From Amia ocellicauda (taxonomy: Eukaryota; Chordata; Actinopteri; Amiiformes; Amiidae), in assembly GCF_036373705.1 (NCBI RefSeq), contig NC_089863.1, positions 5,453,357 to 5,517,356 on the forward strand: a stretch of 64,000 bases of DNA. The letters run 5' to 3'. The position numbers were made by a program, and so were the translations under genes. Within the stretch, counting starts at the first letter, position 1; each line of letters opens with the position of its first letter. Below the pieces are notes generated by a model. That model was not told the DNA's origin. It saw nothing but the letters and a program-made list of their open reading frames with translations, and searched no databases. Positions 44,059 to 56,500 of this stretch are shown piece after piece.

Positions 44059-44193
44059 CAGTGGTTTTCAAACTGGTCCTGGAGTACCCCCTGCCCTGCT
44101 GTTTTTTGTTCCAAACAAGGTCTTAATTACTTAATTTAACTGTATATTGCTTTGTTAGTTTTAAGGATTCAATTAAGCAATTAATTACCACTG
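44059..44193. mobile_element. hAT-type MITE, 135 bp
   Basis: Ends CAGTGG and CCACTG with a perfect 8-bp duplication ATGTAGTG (44051-44058 and 44194-44201). Unit 1 shows the empty site at about 1228-1235, so the insertion occurred after the duplication. Confidence 0.88.
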
Positions 44194-44386
44194 ATGTAGT
44201 GTATTTGAAATGGATTGGAGGTCATTGAATCGAGATTTTTCTCTACCAGGAATACAAACCCTGGGACAGAAGTCCAGTGTGGAGTGGCAGATGCGATGAG
44301 GATCTTACAAGTTACAGAGAGACTATGGTGTCGGTGTGGAGTGTGTGGGGCTGCTCTTGGTTTAAAAACAGTGGTTTAAGGGGGCA

Positions 44387-44529
44387 TATCTGTCTTGAGA
44401 GTGGCCTCCTTCTTCCGTCCGGATCTTTGTGAGATGAAACAGACACTTCCTATACTCGTCTTCCTTTAACTCCTCCATAATGTCGCCCAGAGCCGGGAGT
44501 CACTTTTTCTGGTCGATGAGCGACGACAT
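44387..44529 (-). pseudogene. PYD exon fragment, unit 2 (dead)
   Basis: Homologous to the first half of PYD1. ATG at 44529 is followed by an in-frame TGA at codon 10 (44502-44500), where PYD1 has Trp. The second half of the exon and the donor are deleted: the homology jumps from about 2757 to about 1390 of unit 1. Confidence 0.85.
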
Positions 44530-44559
44530 TCCTGTACTGGTACGAGTCAGTAAACATAA

Positions 44560-45440
44560 CTCCATATTTAACTCCATATTTAAAATGTATATTGAACTTT
44601 TACATTAATATTTAGCATTTAGGTTTAGACTAAATATTTATTTCAAAGTTACATGTTTATTTTGCAAATCCCATATTTAGGATTTAGCTAAATATTTAAT
44701 CAAACGATAAAGATACATTTAGTTAAGTATTTTTTTTTTTAAGAAATATTTATAAATGTGGGAAAAACGGCTTAAGTATTTACTAAATGTGGAAAAAAAC
44801 ACAAAGTTTAAGTTAAATCTGTGAAAAGAAAACATTCTCGGAAAAAAGTGTGCGCTGTTATACATTTGGCGCCCATATGGTAAAAACAATAATATTATTA
44901 TTATGAATACATACATACAAATTGCACGGATCACGGCAACCCCAATTCATTAAACAAAATAAACTACAATAGACTATTTCAGTGCTCATTATTGCTGCTA
45001 TTCAGCCTGTTCAGTTGGAAGTCTAAAGCACAACACTGTATTGTTCATTTCCCGTCCTTACCTGCAATGTGTCCTGTAGCCTCTTTCTGCACCTTTAACA
45101 GTCAGTCAAGGGATTGGGCTGAAACGGGTCAATACTGCACCTCTGAGGACTGCGAGCTTCCACTTTCGATTCCGCAGTCTTGGGATTTTTTATGAAAAGG
45201 AGTCGGCGGAAACAATCTGCTTCAAACATGTTTAAATGTATAGACATAATTGGGATGCAGTGTCAGCTGATTGCTGTTGACTGGGTTCTGCTTTTCAACA
45301 TGAAACACGATCCCAGAAATCACCGCCATCAGATATGCCCATATCGATTAGAAATAAACACGTATCATTGTGTTAATATGTATAGTAAATGGATTTCTAT
45401 ACAGTAATTCGTTTTAAACCATTGTTTGTTTAGCCTGTAA
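44560..45440. repeat. Duplicated flank of PYD, with the 5.2-kb-type block
   Basis: 44560-44880 matches the PYD1 upstream repeat and 44905-45440 matches 5150-5780. The sequence between (3330-5130 of unit 1) is absent here. Confidence 0.7.
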
Positions 45441-48400
45441 TAGAGAATCTCCCTCTCTATGCGGGGTGGATATAACACTATGCGGTAAGGAGTAACAAAT
45501 CTGGCATTAATTAAAAAATATTTTAAGAGTTTAACAAATAAACCGTTCCATAAATGTATGGATACATATTTATTTTGTATATCCTTATTTATAAAATTAC
45601 CTGCAAAAGTATTTCGATAATAGCTAGCTTGTTGCACGCACTGAGTTCACACACAATCATCACTCGACACAACCCAGATCGCACAGGACGTTGGGCCGAC
45701 TAAATGCCAACAGATATCAGTGCAACTTGTTTTAATACATTGAAATATACAACTTTAAAATAACATACATATGAATAATAATCATAGTAAATATATTTGA
45801 TACTGTCAAAAATGTTCCCAGCTTCATTATTTGAAAGCGCTCCAGAGAAAAGTCGCCCCCTCAGATGAGCTCAGACCGAAGAGCCGCTTAAATATATTTA
45901 CATGTACTGTTGTTTAAATGAACTGAAAAGTAGAATATGTAATTGTCTGAAGTACCGTTTTGTATGTATGACACATCAACAGTGGTGCGATTCTAGAGTC
46001 TGTAGGGGCCCTAGGCAAAATATTTCCTTAAGTCCAGGCGTTGTGTGTGAAGATGCACAGAAACGAGGTGTTTATTTGTTTGTATTTGTAAGAGGACACT
46101 GAATTAGCAACGAATGTAACTTAATGGCTACAGGACAGAAGGGAACTTTCACATAACTATTTTTAAAGTTGCCATACTGACAATTAAAATTAGTTATGTT
46201 ATAAGAATGACTAAGGCTTATTGAATGCCTTGTAGTTTAGTTATTTGTTCTGTATCTGCTTATCTAGAATTGAGCCAGACGTGTCCAGGGGATTCAGCAG
46301 CTCGGTCACTGAGAAGCAAGGTCAGACGTCCGTCATTTATTCTTTTAAATGTTTAATCTATTTGTGAATAAAATTGGTGCTTGTTATTCAATGCCTCTGC
46401 TGAGTGATTTGAATATGCGATCTTACATGTCTTTCTGTTGTGTTTTGATCTGGGGATCTGTAAGTGTCTACTGCACATTTACATATTTAATATTACATGA
46501 GTTATTTAATTAGGCTTAGTTCTGTTGAGCGTGTATAAGACGTGAGCTTTTTAAATAACTGTGTATTGGATAATACTAATTTTAGAAATACTCTCCCCCA
46601 TCCGTACCTCACAGACAGAGAGAATGAAGCCGCATTGACACAGTGTGACTGCAGTTCTGCTCTCCTGCAATATATTTCTTCAAGATCAAGACCGGGCTCT
46701 GAAAACACGGAGGCTACAGGACGAGGACACCGAAGCAACGAGCAGCACTGAATACAGGATAAGAACAAAGGATACTTTTGGGGATGCCCGGTGACACTCA
46801 TGATCCGTCGGGCCGACGTTGGCCCAACGCTGCTGTGCTATCTGGGTTAAGTTTGCTCATAAAGAAAACAAATCTAATTCTGGACAAAGAGAGAATAGAG
46901 GGGAGTTGGAGAGAGAGATAGTAACAGAGTTCAGTCAGTAAGGAGGGAGCTGCAAGAAGTAGAGAGAGAGCAGGAAGATGAAGAACAAGAGTGGGAGCCA
47001 GGGATTGAAGAGCAGCGTAGTGAGGCTGAGGGCACCGAGGGCGCACTTGGCCCAAGTCCAGTAGGACGTCACGGTAATCAAATTCTCCGATTTTCATTAA
47101 GAACAGTTTTTCTATTATCATTATTAAATTCTTCATTGTACTGTTGCAGTAAATTAGGATCATTTTATGTTGTCAATCGTGGTGCAGAACAGACAAAATA
47201 TATAACACAATTATTCGTTAAGAACATTTTTCAAAGACATGCATTTTAATGTGGAATTTGATTTTTTTGTGGGGCTTACCAGAACCACTCAGATATTTGT
47301 TTGTGTGTTTCAGTTTGGATACCAATTTGGGATATTGAATGTTTTTTCTCCAAACAAAATCTATTTCCAAAATTAATATATTATGATAAACAACACTACA
47401 ACTTCATCAGCATACACCTAATTGTTCTTTAGTTGGTTTAGCCTAATCGTGGGTTTTAGTTAGCTAGCTTGCTACTATTGTTATCTGTCCAACATGTTTG
47501 TTTGATCTGATTTGAGAGCAGGCTATAACATTTCAACCTTTTCAATACAACTTAATGTGCAAATGAATTATTTATTTTCAATAAAGTTTGTGCCTTTCAT
47601 GAATTTTATACATTCTCTCAATCTCAAATAAGAGGGTATATAGCTGAATCATATTGTTTAGATTTATATATCATTGTTCCAGATAAATTTGAGTTCATAC
47701 ATACACTGAGTTGTAGCATTAATCATATTTCCAGTAAGTGTTCAAATTATTTAATCCTATACACAAGCAACTGGTTTTGCTCTTGCCCCCCCTTTGCCAC
47801 CCTATGTATGAAATCCTGGACATGCCACTGCCCATTCCATGCTGAGAATTACGCTGTGAACCCAATAGTATAGTGCACACAAATCACCCCACCAGTTATC
47901 TCTTGGGCAGATACAATATCGCAATATTGAAGGTGGGCGAGGAGTGGCCACTCCCTGATTGGACTTCCTGGATTTAAAAAATGATTGGTCAACCAGGAAC
48001 AGTTGAGGCTGGATTGGATTTGAAGAGCCAGTATAATGTTTTATATAATCTGTATAATGTTTTATATTAATATTAGTATGCAGACTGAGCAAAATAGATT
48101 TATCAGGCTAAGCAATGGTCAACAAGGTACATTTGTTAGAAATTCCTCTCAATGATAAAAGGATCACACAGTGGAGATAGCCCACAGCTGTTAAAAGTCT
48201 GTTTGTGGACTTAATTTTTTTCCCAGACAGGCAGGAGCTGTCTTTGTTAATGATTGATTGACAGTTGTTAAAGATGACCATAGGATCGGACCTTTCCCAG
48301 TACATCAAAGGAAGCTGTCTGGTTTCTGCATCCCACACCTCCCCCCAGGAAGACAACCACGAACAATCCAAAGGCCACAGACCTGACCTCAAAGTAACAC

Positions 48401-48982
48401 TTCTTAGAAGCATGTGACTGGATCCTGCCCACAGACCCAGAGAAAGAGAATGAGAATGAGAGTAATAAGGCAGAGGCTTGATGCTAAGCCACTGGTCGGT
48501 TTTCACAGTGAGGGACAGGGATGCTGTTGTGCACCAGCATACACAGAGACAGTCAGAGACCTGCACTGACACACCCGGCCTGCCACTCCCTCTCTCTCCA
48601 ACCAGGAGGTGACCGGGCAGCCCCACAAACACACAAAATCCACACAGAAAGACTCACACGCAAACACAGACAGATGTAAGACTCATTCACACACACACTC
48701 ACTCAGACACAGACACAGACACAGACACTCAAACTCACAATTAAGACCCTCCCATCTACACAGAAGGATTCCCAGTGACCGAGAGGCAGACGGACAAAAG
48801 TGAAGTCCTGGAAGTCCTCCTCCCCTGCAGCCCAATCGCACCGGGGAACCGGAACAGGGAAAGAGGGAGAAGGGGAGAGGAAGGAGGAGATCCCTGAAGA
48901 GAATGTGGAGGTATTTTGCTCAGAGAAATGTTGCAACCTTTATATACAAATAAATAAATCAATAACACACCCACAGTGTGAC
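45441..48982. other. Unit-2-specific interval without recognised genes
   Basis: No counterpart in unit 1. There are short frames only; 46600-47075 is purine-rich with acidic, glutamate-rich frames and plausible donors but no recognised protein. (CA)n-like DNA lies at 48625-48740. A hAT-like motif (CAGTGGTGCGATTCTAG) is at 45978 without a matching partner and target duplication. Confidence 0.4.
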
Positions 48983-49387
48983 TAGGTTCTCTTCTGACCT
49001 AAGTGAGGTTTATTTTGTAAAAGGCCCGGGAAGAGGACCAAGGTAAAGAACCAAGTGTCTTACAGGAAGTCATGACACTGTTTTTCTTTTTTATTCAATA
49101 TATGTTAACAAAACACAATATTCTACAGGTTTCAATACAAGCCTCTACAATAGGGTGCTGAAGGCCACGTTAATTATGACTGCGCTGGACAACAATGATT
49201 TGCTCTGTTTGCACCACTGGGTGGTGGGTCCGAATGGAAGTTGTATTAAAATGTTTGAAATCATTTTTAGTTTTCGATATGCCTTACTATTAGGATGAAA
49301 AGGTGTGTGTCTGCCTGATAAAGATTAATAACTAGTGACATCAAAGTAAACAGCTGAGGTAGAATCACTGTAAAAAGTTTCATGCAC

Positions 49388-49391
<4 letters not shown>

Positions 49392-49484
<93 letters not shown>

Positions 49485-49485
49485 G
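49392..49485. repeat. (TG)n microsatellite, long
   Basis: About 45 uninterrupted TG units. The counterpart in unit 1 (9318-9332) has only a few units, so it expanded after duplication. Confidence 0.95.
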
Positions 49486-50448
49486 GGTTATCTGAACACA
49501 ATTATAATCATCATCCTCACAAACGGAGCAATTTAATCCAGTTTATTGTTGTAGACCTTAGGGAAGGATATTGTATTTGTAGGTTCTGAAAGATAAATGT
49601 TACTTTTGACAGTAGCCCAAGGCCTGTGTGGTCTTCAATCAGGTGGGAGCGTTCGTTGCAATGCCTTTATGACACGCAGCGTGGAGAGGAACAGTGAATC
49701 AAGGAGATTCCAAAGTTGCTCTGACTCCATGCTAAAAGTCAGAGCTTTTTATACACAGAAACAAACATCTGATTATAATTAATAAGCCATTACTATGTCA
49801 TCTTAAAAGCTAGCTAAGCAGAATATATATATATCATTAGGATTAGGGAGCAGACACTCAAATCATACTGTTTGTCATTATCTCCAAGATGCTAATCGAA
49901 AATAACAAACAGGGGGCAAACTACCTTCTGGTCTGACTGGTGGCTTGACCTTATCTTTCTTAAGTATACATGAAGTAAAACATTCAGAGAGGAATTTCTA
50001 ACTTTACTTCCACAGCTGTGCCTCTCTTTTGCCCACCACAACCGTGTGGGACAAGAGCTGCATAAATCACTTTCCAAGCAGACACAGCCAACAGCCCAGA
50101 GAGAGACTTCAGCCCACTGATCGTTTCCAGAGACTCCGGCCTGGCTGCACCAACAGCAAACACACCGTCACACATTACAATACGATTGCCAGAACTTCAT
50201 CCGCATCCGCGTCCGCTTGTGCTGCAGCAGCATGTCTCTGTCCCAGCGCTTCACACAGCGCCTGTCCTCGGCTCTGGCCGAGCTGATGAGAGCCGCTCAG
50301 TGTGCGGCGCGGAAGGCGCTGGCAGAGACGCTGGCGGAGCACCGAGAGGAGATGAGCCGAAGGCGGCGAGAGACGCTCGTTTCATATTAAAAGCGCTGTG
50401 AGAGGATGAAGCAATGAAAACGAAAGCCGTCAGGGACATAATTGACCA

Positions 50449-50610
50449 GAGGTGGAAAGAGTACTGAAGTCCTACTCAAGTAGAAGTACTGTTACTTTGA
50501 TTAAATTGTACTCAAGTAGAAGTAAGAGTACTGATAAAAAACTACTCAAGTAAAAGTAAAAAGTAGCTCATTTAAAAAGTACAAGTTACTTAGTTACTTT
50601 CATCAAAGCA
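50449..50610. repeat. CAGAGGTGGAAAGAGTACT repeat, second copy
   Basis: Matches 10445-10615 in the same intron of the paralogous zinc-finger gene. Confidence 0.65.
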
Positions 50611-50639
50611 TTGTCACATGATCTCCAAGCAATCACTAA

Positions 50640-51000
50640 CACTAAATATACAGACGGGTGACTAATGAAAGGAAAAACAACATGCAGTGTCTCAGTAAGG
50701 TGTTGGGCACCACGAGCCCCAGAACAGCTTCAATGCTCTTGACACAGATTGTACGAGTCTCTGGACTCTACTGGAGGGATGAACACCATTCTTCCAAAAG
50801 ATATTCCCTCATTTGTGGTTTTAATGATGGTGGGGGAGAGCGCTGTCTAACACGTCAGCCCAAAATCTCCCATAGGTGATTCACATAATTTTCATACTCA
50901 TCAAACCATTCAGTGACCCTCGTGCCCTGTGGATGGTGGCATTGACATCCTGAGACCCCTCCCATCAGGATAGAAATGTGTCACCATAGGATAAAGGGCT
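50640..51000 (-). mobile_element. Tc1/mariner fragment, unit 2 copy
   Basis: Same decayed fragment as 10650-11040, with an extra internal loss near 50877. Shared by both units. Confidence 0.75.
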
Positions 51001-51890
51001 TTGGAATGTGATTGATAAAAGTTTTTTGGGGGAAATTAATTGTTCAGATTTGATTCTTTCATGTGGAATATGCTGCGTGATTATGTTTATATGAAAATAA
51101 ATTGTCATTATTGTTGGGATTGTTGGGAGTTGCACTGTACTTAATGTTACATAAGGGACCAGGGATTTAATGTTACATTAATAAATTGCATTTTTTTGCA
51201 TTTAAATATTTCATAACACTGTATTTACACCTCCAGCACCCCACCTTTTAGAGTGTCCTCTTTATTGACAGTTTAGATATGGTAACCTTGGCTAGCTCTG
51301 GTTATCTCAACTCATTATCAGTGGAGCAGTAACTTTAGCTAATGGGTTAAAAGGGTCTTCTTAATGTACAGTGTTAAAGATGCATTCCAGTGATTTTGGG
51401 TTGTTGTGTACCCATTCTGTCCAATCAGCTATTTTCCTTCTTTATTTTTGCATATTAAGGAAACCCTATTTTGTCCACTAATACTATTCCATCTTGCACT
51501 GAACAAACGGTTGAGGGATGTGTTCATATTGAAGCACTTTTGGGGGTGAGGCGAGTGGAGAAGTTGTCTATATTGTCTATCGTGTAAATGGCAAAACAGT
51601 ATCACTGTTGTCTATTGTGGTAATGTCAATTTTAAAATAATTTCATCAGTAGCAAATGGTAGCAAATATGATGGTACATTTTTGCTGGATTTTAATTAAT
51701 TGCCCAGCTTGTAATTTGTAAATTGCTTCAATCTTAGCTTACAAACTGAGATTTTAAATGCCATTTTGCAAAAAATCTGCACAGGGGACCATGCCCCCAG
51801 ACCCCCTAGCACATGTCGGCCCCTCTGTAATAATCTTGGCCCCTTATGGCCCCCCCATTTCAAAATCCTAGAATCGCCCCTGGATGAGAG
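51001..51890. other. Interval with one hAT-like end
   Basis: No coding content. The right edge near 51780-51885 reads, in reverse, CAGGGGCGATTCTAGGATTT followed by GGGGGGCC, a common hAT-type terminal sequence. The left end of this element was not found. Confidence 0.45.
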
Positions 51891-52470
51891 GACAGACAGA
51901 CGAGAGCTATAGCAGGTGCAAATCTGCTAAAAAAATATATATTTATAACCTATTCATTTTGAGGAGTTTACAGCTGAAACGCAGTATAGGTAGCCTATTA
52001 ATTCAAAAATTTAATAACACATAACGGATAAGTGGGATGAATGCACATACGCAGAGATAGCAACATTATATTATAATTATATATTATATTATAATTATAT
52101 ATTATAATCTATTACTTATTATAATTTATTATTATTAATAACTAATTCGCGACCCTGTCTTTAAATTCGATGGTCAAAATCAAACGCTCGTTTTGATCGA
52201 TCTTGTATTTGGATTAAAAAATGTACAGCCCTAATCACTAATACTGGTGGCTAGCTAGCTAGTAATTTACTTTAGCTACTGCTGGACTGGATGACTGACT
52301 TCAAATCTTTAATTATTTGACAGACCAACCATAACCATCAGACACACAATGTGATTGGCCTGTTGTTTGATTGGAGTGTTGTGGGCAGAATGCTTGAAAT
52401 TTGAAAGTATTGCTCCTTCATTTATTGGTCTGTCTGTCACCCACCATTTCCCCCCTACCCCCATGACAGT
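51890..52470. repeat. Copy of unit-1 block 4430-4990, displaced
   Basis: Shares GCAGGTGCAGATCTGCTAAA-like sequence, TTTACAGCTGAAACGC and TTGCTCCTTCATTTATTGGT with 4430-4990. In unit 1 this block lies before zinc-finger exon 1; here it lies after, so order is not conserved. Confidence 0.65.
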
Positions 52471-52479
52471 CTACAAAAT

Positions 52480-52650
52480 GTGTACGCATATACTACATAC
52501 TGAGACGCATACACTACATACTGAAATGCATACACTACATACTGAGACACATACACTAAATACTGAGACGCACATACACTACATACTGAGACGCACATAC
52601 ACTACATACTGAGACGCACATACACTACATACTGAGATGTATACAGTCAG
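52480..52650. repeat. Short tandem repeat, 20-24 bp unit
   Basis: Six to seven copies of ACATACTGAGACGCACATACACT with one-base variants. Confidence 0.9.
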
Positions 52651-52879
52651 ATTTGACTTCCGCATACAATGAGATTTCACATGCGTTTACAGTGAGACGA
52701 CTTCTGTTTACAGTGAAATTTATCTTCTGCATAGTGAGATTTTGTAAACGGATGTGAAATCTCACTGTATACGGAAGTAAAATCACTGTATGTGCAGGGT
52801 CGGGAGGGTTACTTTTAAAAAGTATTCCGTTCAAAAATACTAAAAAAGTAGTTGTAATTCGTTACTTTCTACCCCTGTA

Positions 52880-53640
52880 ATTCTCCCCATGGTACATACA
52901 CTACATACTGAGATGCATTGTACAGTCTGAACATTACTTCCCTTTAAATTCTACACTCTTGACAATATACCATAAAACTCTGTTTGCCTTTTTTATTGCT
53001 TCCCCACACTGTTTGGATGGAGAAAGTGAGGAGTCCACATAGACTCCTAGGTCTTTCTCATGCGTTACTTCATCTAGTTCTATTCCTCCCAGTGTAATTA
53101 TAGCGGACATTTTTGTTACCTGCATGTAATACCTTGCACTTGTCCACATTGTATTTCATTTGCCAGGTGTCAGCCCACAACTGAATGTTATCCAAGTCCC
53201 TTTGAATAGCTTGTGCTGCTGAGATTGTATCTGCTGAACCACCTATTTTAGTATCATCTGCAAATTTGACAAGTTTTCCAACAATCCCAGAGTCCAGATC
53301 ATTAATATAGATTAGACAAAGCACAGGCCCTAGTACTGATCACTGAAGAACTCCACTAGCTTCCAATTTGAGGATCAGTGGAACCTTATCAAAAGCTTTC
53401 TGAAAATCTAAGTATATCATATCATATGTTTTCACATGATCTATAGCTGCAGTTGCATGTTCAAAAAATTCAAATAAATTATTAAGACATGATCTGCCTC
53501 GTCTAAACCCATGTTGACTATCTCCAAGAATATGTTTTCATTAAGATGCTAATTTGATGTCTAATCCTGTCTAACCTTTATTGACCTCTTGCTGTTATAG
53601 TATTGAAAAAAGCTCTTTGCATTAGTTTTAGGGAATCCAA
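52880..53640 (-). mobile_element. CR1/L2-like LINE, reverse-transcriptase fragment
   Basis: The minus strand reads, in order, KTNAKSFFQYYNSKRSIKV (linker), HGFRRGRSCLNNLFEFFEHA, YLDFQKAFDKVP and LVKFADDTKIGGSADT. The FADD catalytic box is intact, but a stop separates the fingers from the palm and the frame shifts near 53100. The endonuclease part of the same family lies at 56500-56159, beyond a 2.5-kb interruption. Confidence 0.78.
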
Positions 53641-54195
53641 TCCTGGGCGCTTTTTTCAATCCCGGGATTTCGGGATTGTTGTTTCTAAAATCCCGGAATC
53701 CTGGGATTAAAAAGAGCTTCCCAGCTAACACACACATTATTACGTTGTGGCAACGTTGTGGCAATTGTCATGGCTACCATCTACCACTCCCACTTTCCCC
53801 CACTAGATGTTGCCACCACCCTTCCTTATCAGTCACGTCTCTGCCTTGCCTTGTTTGCCCTGTTCTGCCGGTACCGTCCACGTCTGACCACCTCTACTAT
53901 GCTCTGCAACTGGGTCCCCTATTCCTGTGCCCCGCAGTATGTTACAGAAATGTTGTGTATTAGCTGGGTCATTTTCAAATGTAGTAATAATTATAATGCA
54001 ACCAGTACAATCAACGAAAACAGCCTAATAGCCTATCGTTTTCTTAAATACATGAACGTTTTTATTAATGTATCATGTCATGGATCACATTGAATGTTAA
54101 ACAGATTGTTGTGGTACTAAATTGCCTAGAGTCTCAGAGATTAAATGAACACATTATTAGACAAACTATAATGTAGGCTATATACTACACTTATA

Positions 54196-55416
54196 CACTC
54201 ACCTAAAGGATTATTAGGAACACCATACTAATACTGTGTTTGACCCCCTTTCGCCTTCAGAACTGCCTTAATTCTACGTGGCATTGATTCAACAAGGTGC
54301 TGAAAGCATTCTTTACAAATGTTGGCCCATATTGATAGGATAGCATCTTGCAGTTGATGGAGATTTGTGGGATGCACATCCAGGGCACGAAGCTCCCGTT
54401 CCACCACATCCCAAAGATGCTCTATTGGGTTGAGATCTGGTGACTGTGGGGGCCAGTTTAGTACAGTGAACTCATTGTCATGTTCAAGAAACCAATTTGA
54501 AATGATTGGACCTTTGTGACATGGTGCATTATCCTGCTGGAAGTAGCCATCAGAGGATGGGTACATGGTGGTCATAAAGGGATGGACATGGTCAGAAACA
54601 ATGCTCAGGTAGGCCGTGGCATTTAAACGATGCCCAATTGGCACTAAGGGGCCTAAAATGTGCCAAGAAAACATCCCCCACACCATTACACCACCACCAC
54701 CAGCCTGCACAGTGGTAACAAGACATGATGGATCCATGTTCTCATTCTGTTTACGCCAAATTCTGACTCTACCATCTGAATGTCTCAACAGAAATCGAGA
54801 CTCATCAGACCAGGCAACATTTTTCCAGTCTTCAACTGTCCAATTTTGGTGAGCTTGTGCAAATTGTAGCCTCTTTTTCCTATTTGTAGTGGAGATGAGT
54901 GGTACCCGGTGGGGTCTTCTGCTGTTGTAGCCCATCCGCCTCAAGGTTGTACGTGTTGTGGCTTCACAAATGCTTTGCTGCATACCTCGGTGGTAACGAG
55001 TGGTTATTTCAGTCAAAGTTGCTCTTCTATCAGCTTGAATCAGTCGGCCCATTCTCCTCTGACCTCTAGCATCAACAAGGCATTTTCGCCCACAGGACTG
55101 CCGCATACTGGATGTTTTTCCCTTTTCACACCATTCTTTGTAAACCCTAGAAATGGTTGTGCGTGAAAATCCCAGTAACTGAGCAGATTGTGAAATACTC
55201 AGACCAGCCCGTCTGGCACCAACAACCATGCCACGCTCAAAATTGCTTAAATCACCTTTCTTTCCCATTCAGACATTCAGTTTGGAGTTCAGGAGATTGT
55301 CTTGACCAGGACCACACCCCTAAATGCATTGAAGCAACTGCCATGTGATTGGTTGGTTAGATAATTGCATTAATGAGAAATTGAACAGGTGTTCCTAATA
55401 ATCCTTTAGGTGAGTG
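54196..55416 (-). mobile_element. Tc1/mariner DD36E element, copy B (1221 bp)
   Basis: Exactly the length of copy A, with complete inverted ends and TA flanks. It occupies the TA site equivalent to that holding the other Tc1 at 13973 in unit 1. Confidence 0.95.
54228..55268 (-). CDS. Tc1/mariner transposase, DD36E type, intact 346 aa
   Basis: Same protein as copy A with four visible substitutions (for example A26S, T204I, R254P and S-to-C in WANICKECF). D155, D246 and E283 are all present. The uninterrupted frame and full ends make this copy potentially able to move. It lies in the intron of the broken zinc-finger copy, antisense to it. Confidence 0.92.
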   Translation of the reverse strand: MGKKGDLSNFERGMVVGARRAGLSISQSAQLLGFSRTTISRVYKEWCEKGKTSSMRQSCGRKCLVDARGQRRMGRLIQADRRATLTEITTRYHRGMQQSICEATTRTTLRRMGYNSRRPHRVPLISTTNRKKRLQFAQAHQNWTVEDWKNVAWSDESRFLLRHSDGRVRIWRKQNENMDPSCLVTTVQAGGGGVMVWGMFSWHILGPLVPIGHRLNATAYLSIVSDHVHPFMTTMYPSSDGYFQQDNAPCHKGPIISNWFLEHDNEFTVLNWPPQSPDLNPIEHLWDVVERELRALDVHPTNLHQLQDAILSIWANICKECFQHLVESMPRRIKAVLKAKGGQTQY

Positions 55417-56158
55417 TATATAAAAGCCATTATGTACTGGAATAAGTCATGCTGTTTATGTAACAAATGAGAAAACAACATAGTTAAGGCATGAATTGAG
55501 ACAAATGCACATTTGAGCACAAAACAGCCACAAGCACTAGACTACTACTACTACACTAAAACATACACTGAGCAGTTAAACATTATATACAATAGGCCTA
55601 TGGTTTTTAGGTTTTGTTCATTATCTGTTTCTTAGCAGAGTAATTAAGAATAAAAGAATGAAGAAAGCTAAAGTCAATTGTCTCTTTTAGACCATTGCGT
55701 ATGTTGTGTACAGAACACATGCGGCTAAAATGCAATTTCGGACTCCACTCTGGTTTGGTAGAGTTTCCACAGTTAATGTTATTTGCAGGTACAGCCCCCG
55801 TGCCCATACGCTTTCAAACAGGAACAATTCTGTGTTGATGCAGTTAATCACATGATGCTGCTGCTGCGGCACTCATGCAGTTCATGAACTTTAGCTGCCC
55901 CTTTAAAGTTGGAGTCCGCGAGACCTCAGCAGTGCCCTTCTTCTGCAGATCGGCTGAATTTAGTCTGGAATCTGCAGGTGGTTAAACTTCAGATTCGCAC
56001 TGTGAACAGATGACAAGCCTCTGTATTCATTCTTGCACATTTTCTTTTATAAATAGCTTACAGCACGGAGTACAATAATTACTGTGCTGTCATATTTTCC
56101 ATTAGCCACAGTCCCATGATCCCGGGTATTTCACGTTTTCAATCCCAGTATTTCGGGA

Positions 56159-56500
56159 CTAGAAAATTGTCTGAGAAACCGGAATTCGGTCATCTTGGTC
56201 ATTTGAAAATATAAAATCAATGCATGCTTTCTCTCTGGTTGGTTCCCTGACAAATTGAGTTAGAAAGCAGTCATTTACCATCTCAACCATTTCTATTTCT
56301 GCTTCTGTAGTCCCAACTGGGCTTTCCCAGTCTATGTTTGGGAAATTGAAATCCCCCATTATAACAGCCACATCCTTGCTACATGCAGTCCTGATTACAC
56401 TGTACAATGCAGCATCTTTCTGAATATCTGAGTTGGGTGGCCTGTAACACACTCCTACTACTAACCCTCCAGATCTTTTATTCAAAAGTTGAACCCACAA
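56159..56500 (-). mobile_element. CR1/L2-like LINE, endonuclease fragment
   Basis: Frame with GVCYRPPNSD, VIMGDFNFPNIDWES and ACIDFIFSND: an APE-type endonuclease with the GDFN motif. Probably the 5' part of the LINE whose reverse transcriptase is at 52880-53640; related sequence continues to about 56700. Confidence 0.78.

Noticed and set aside
46798..47163. Minus-strand 121-codon frame and the purine-rich plus strand at 46860-47080 as exons
   Set aside because: Low-complexity E/K/Q or S/L composition only; no family pattern and no matching copy in unit 1.
45977..47832. Possible hAT element from CAGTGGTGCGATTCTAG to a CCACTG end near 47832
   Set aside because: The inverted ends match over only a few bases and the flanking 8 bp (CACATCAA versus CCCATTCC) do not form a target duplication.
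48108..48632. 174-codon minus-strand frame
   Set aside because: No domain, odd composition, no splice or start context; probably chance.
52355..52612. 85-codon frame with HTLHTETHTLHTE repeats
   Set aside because: Translation of the 20-24 bp tandem repeat, not a gene.
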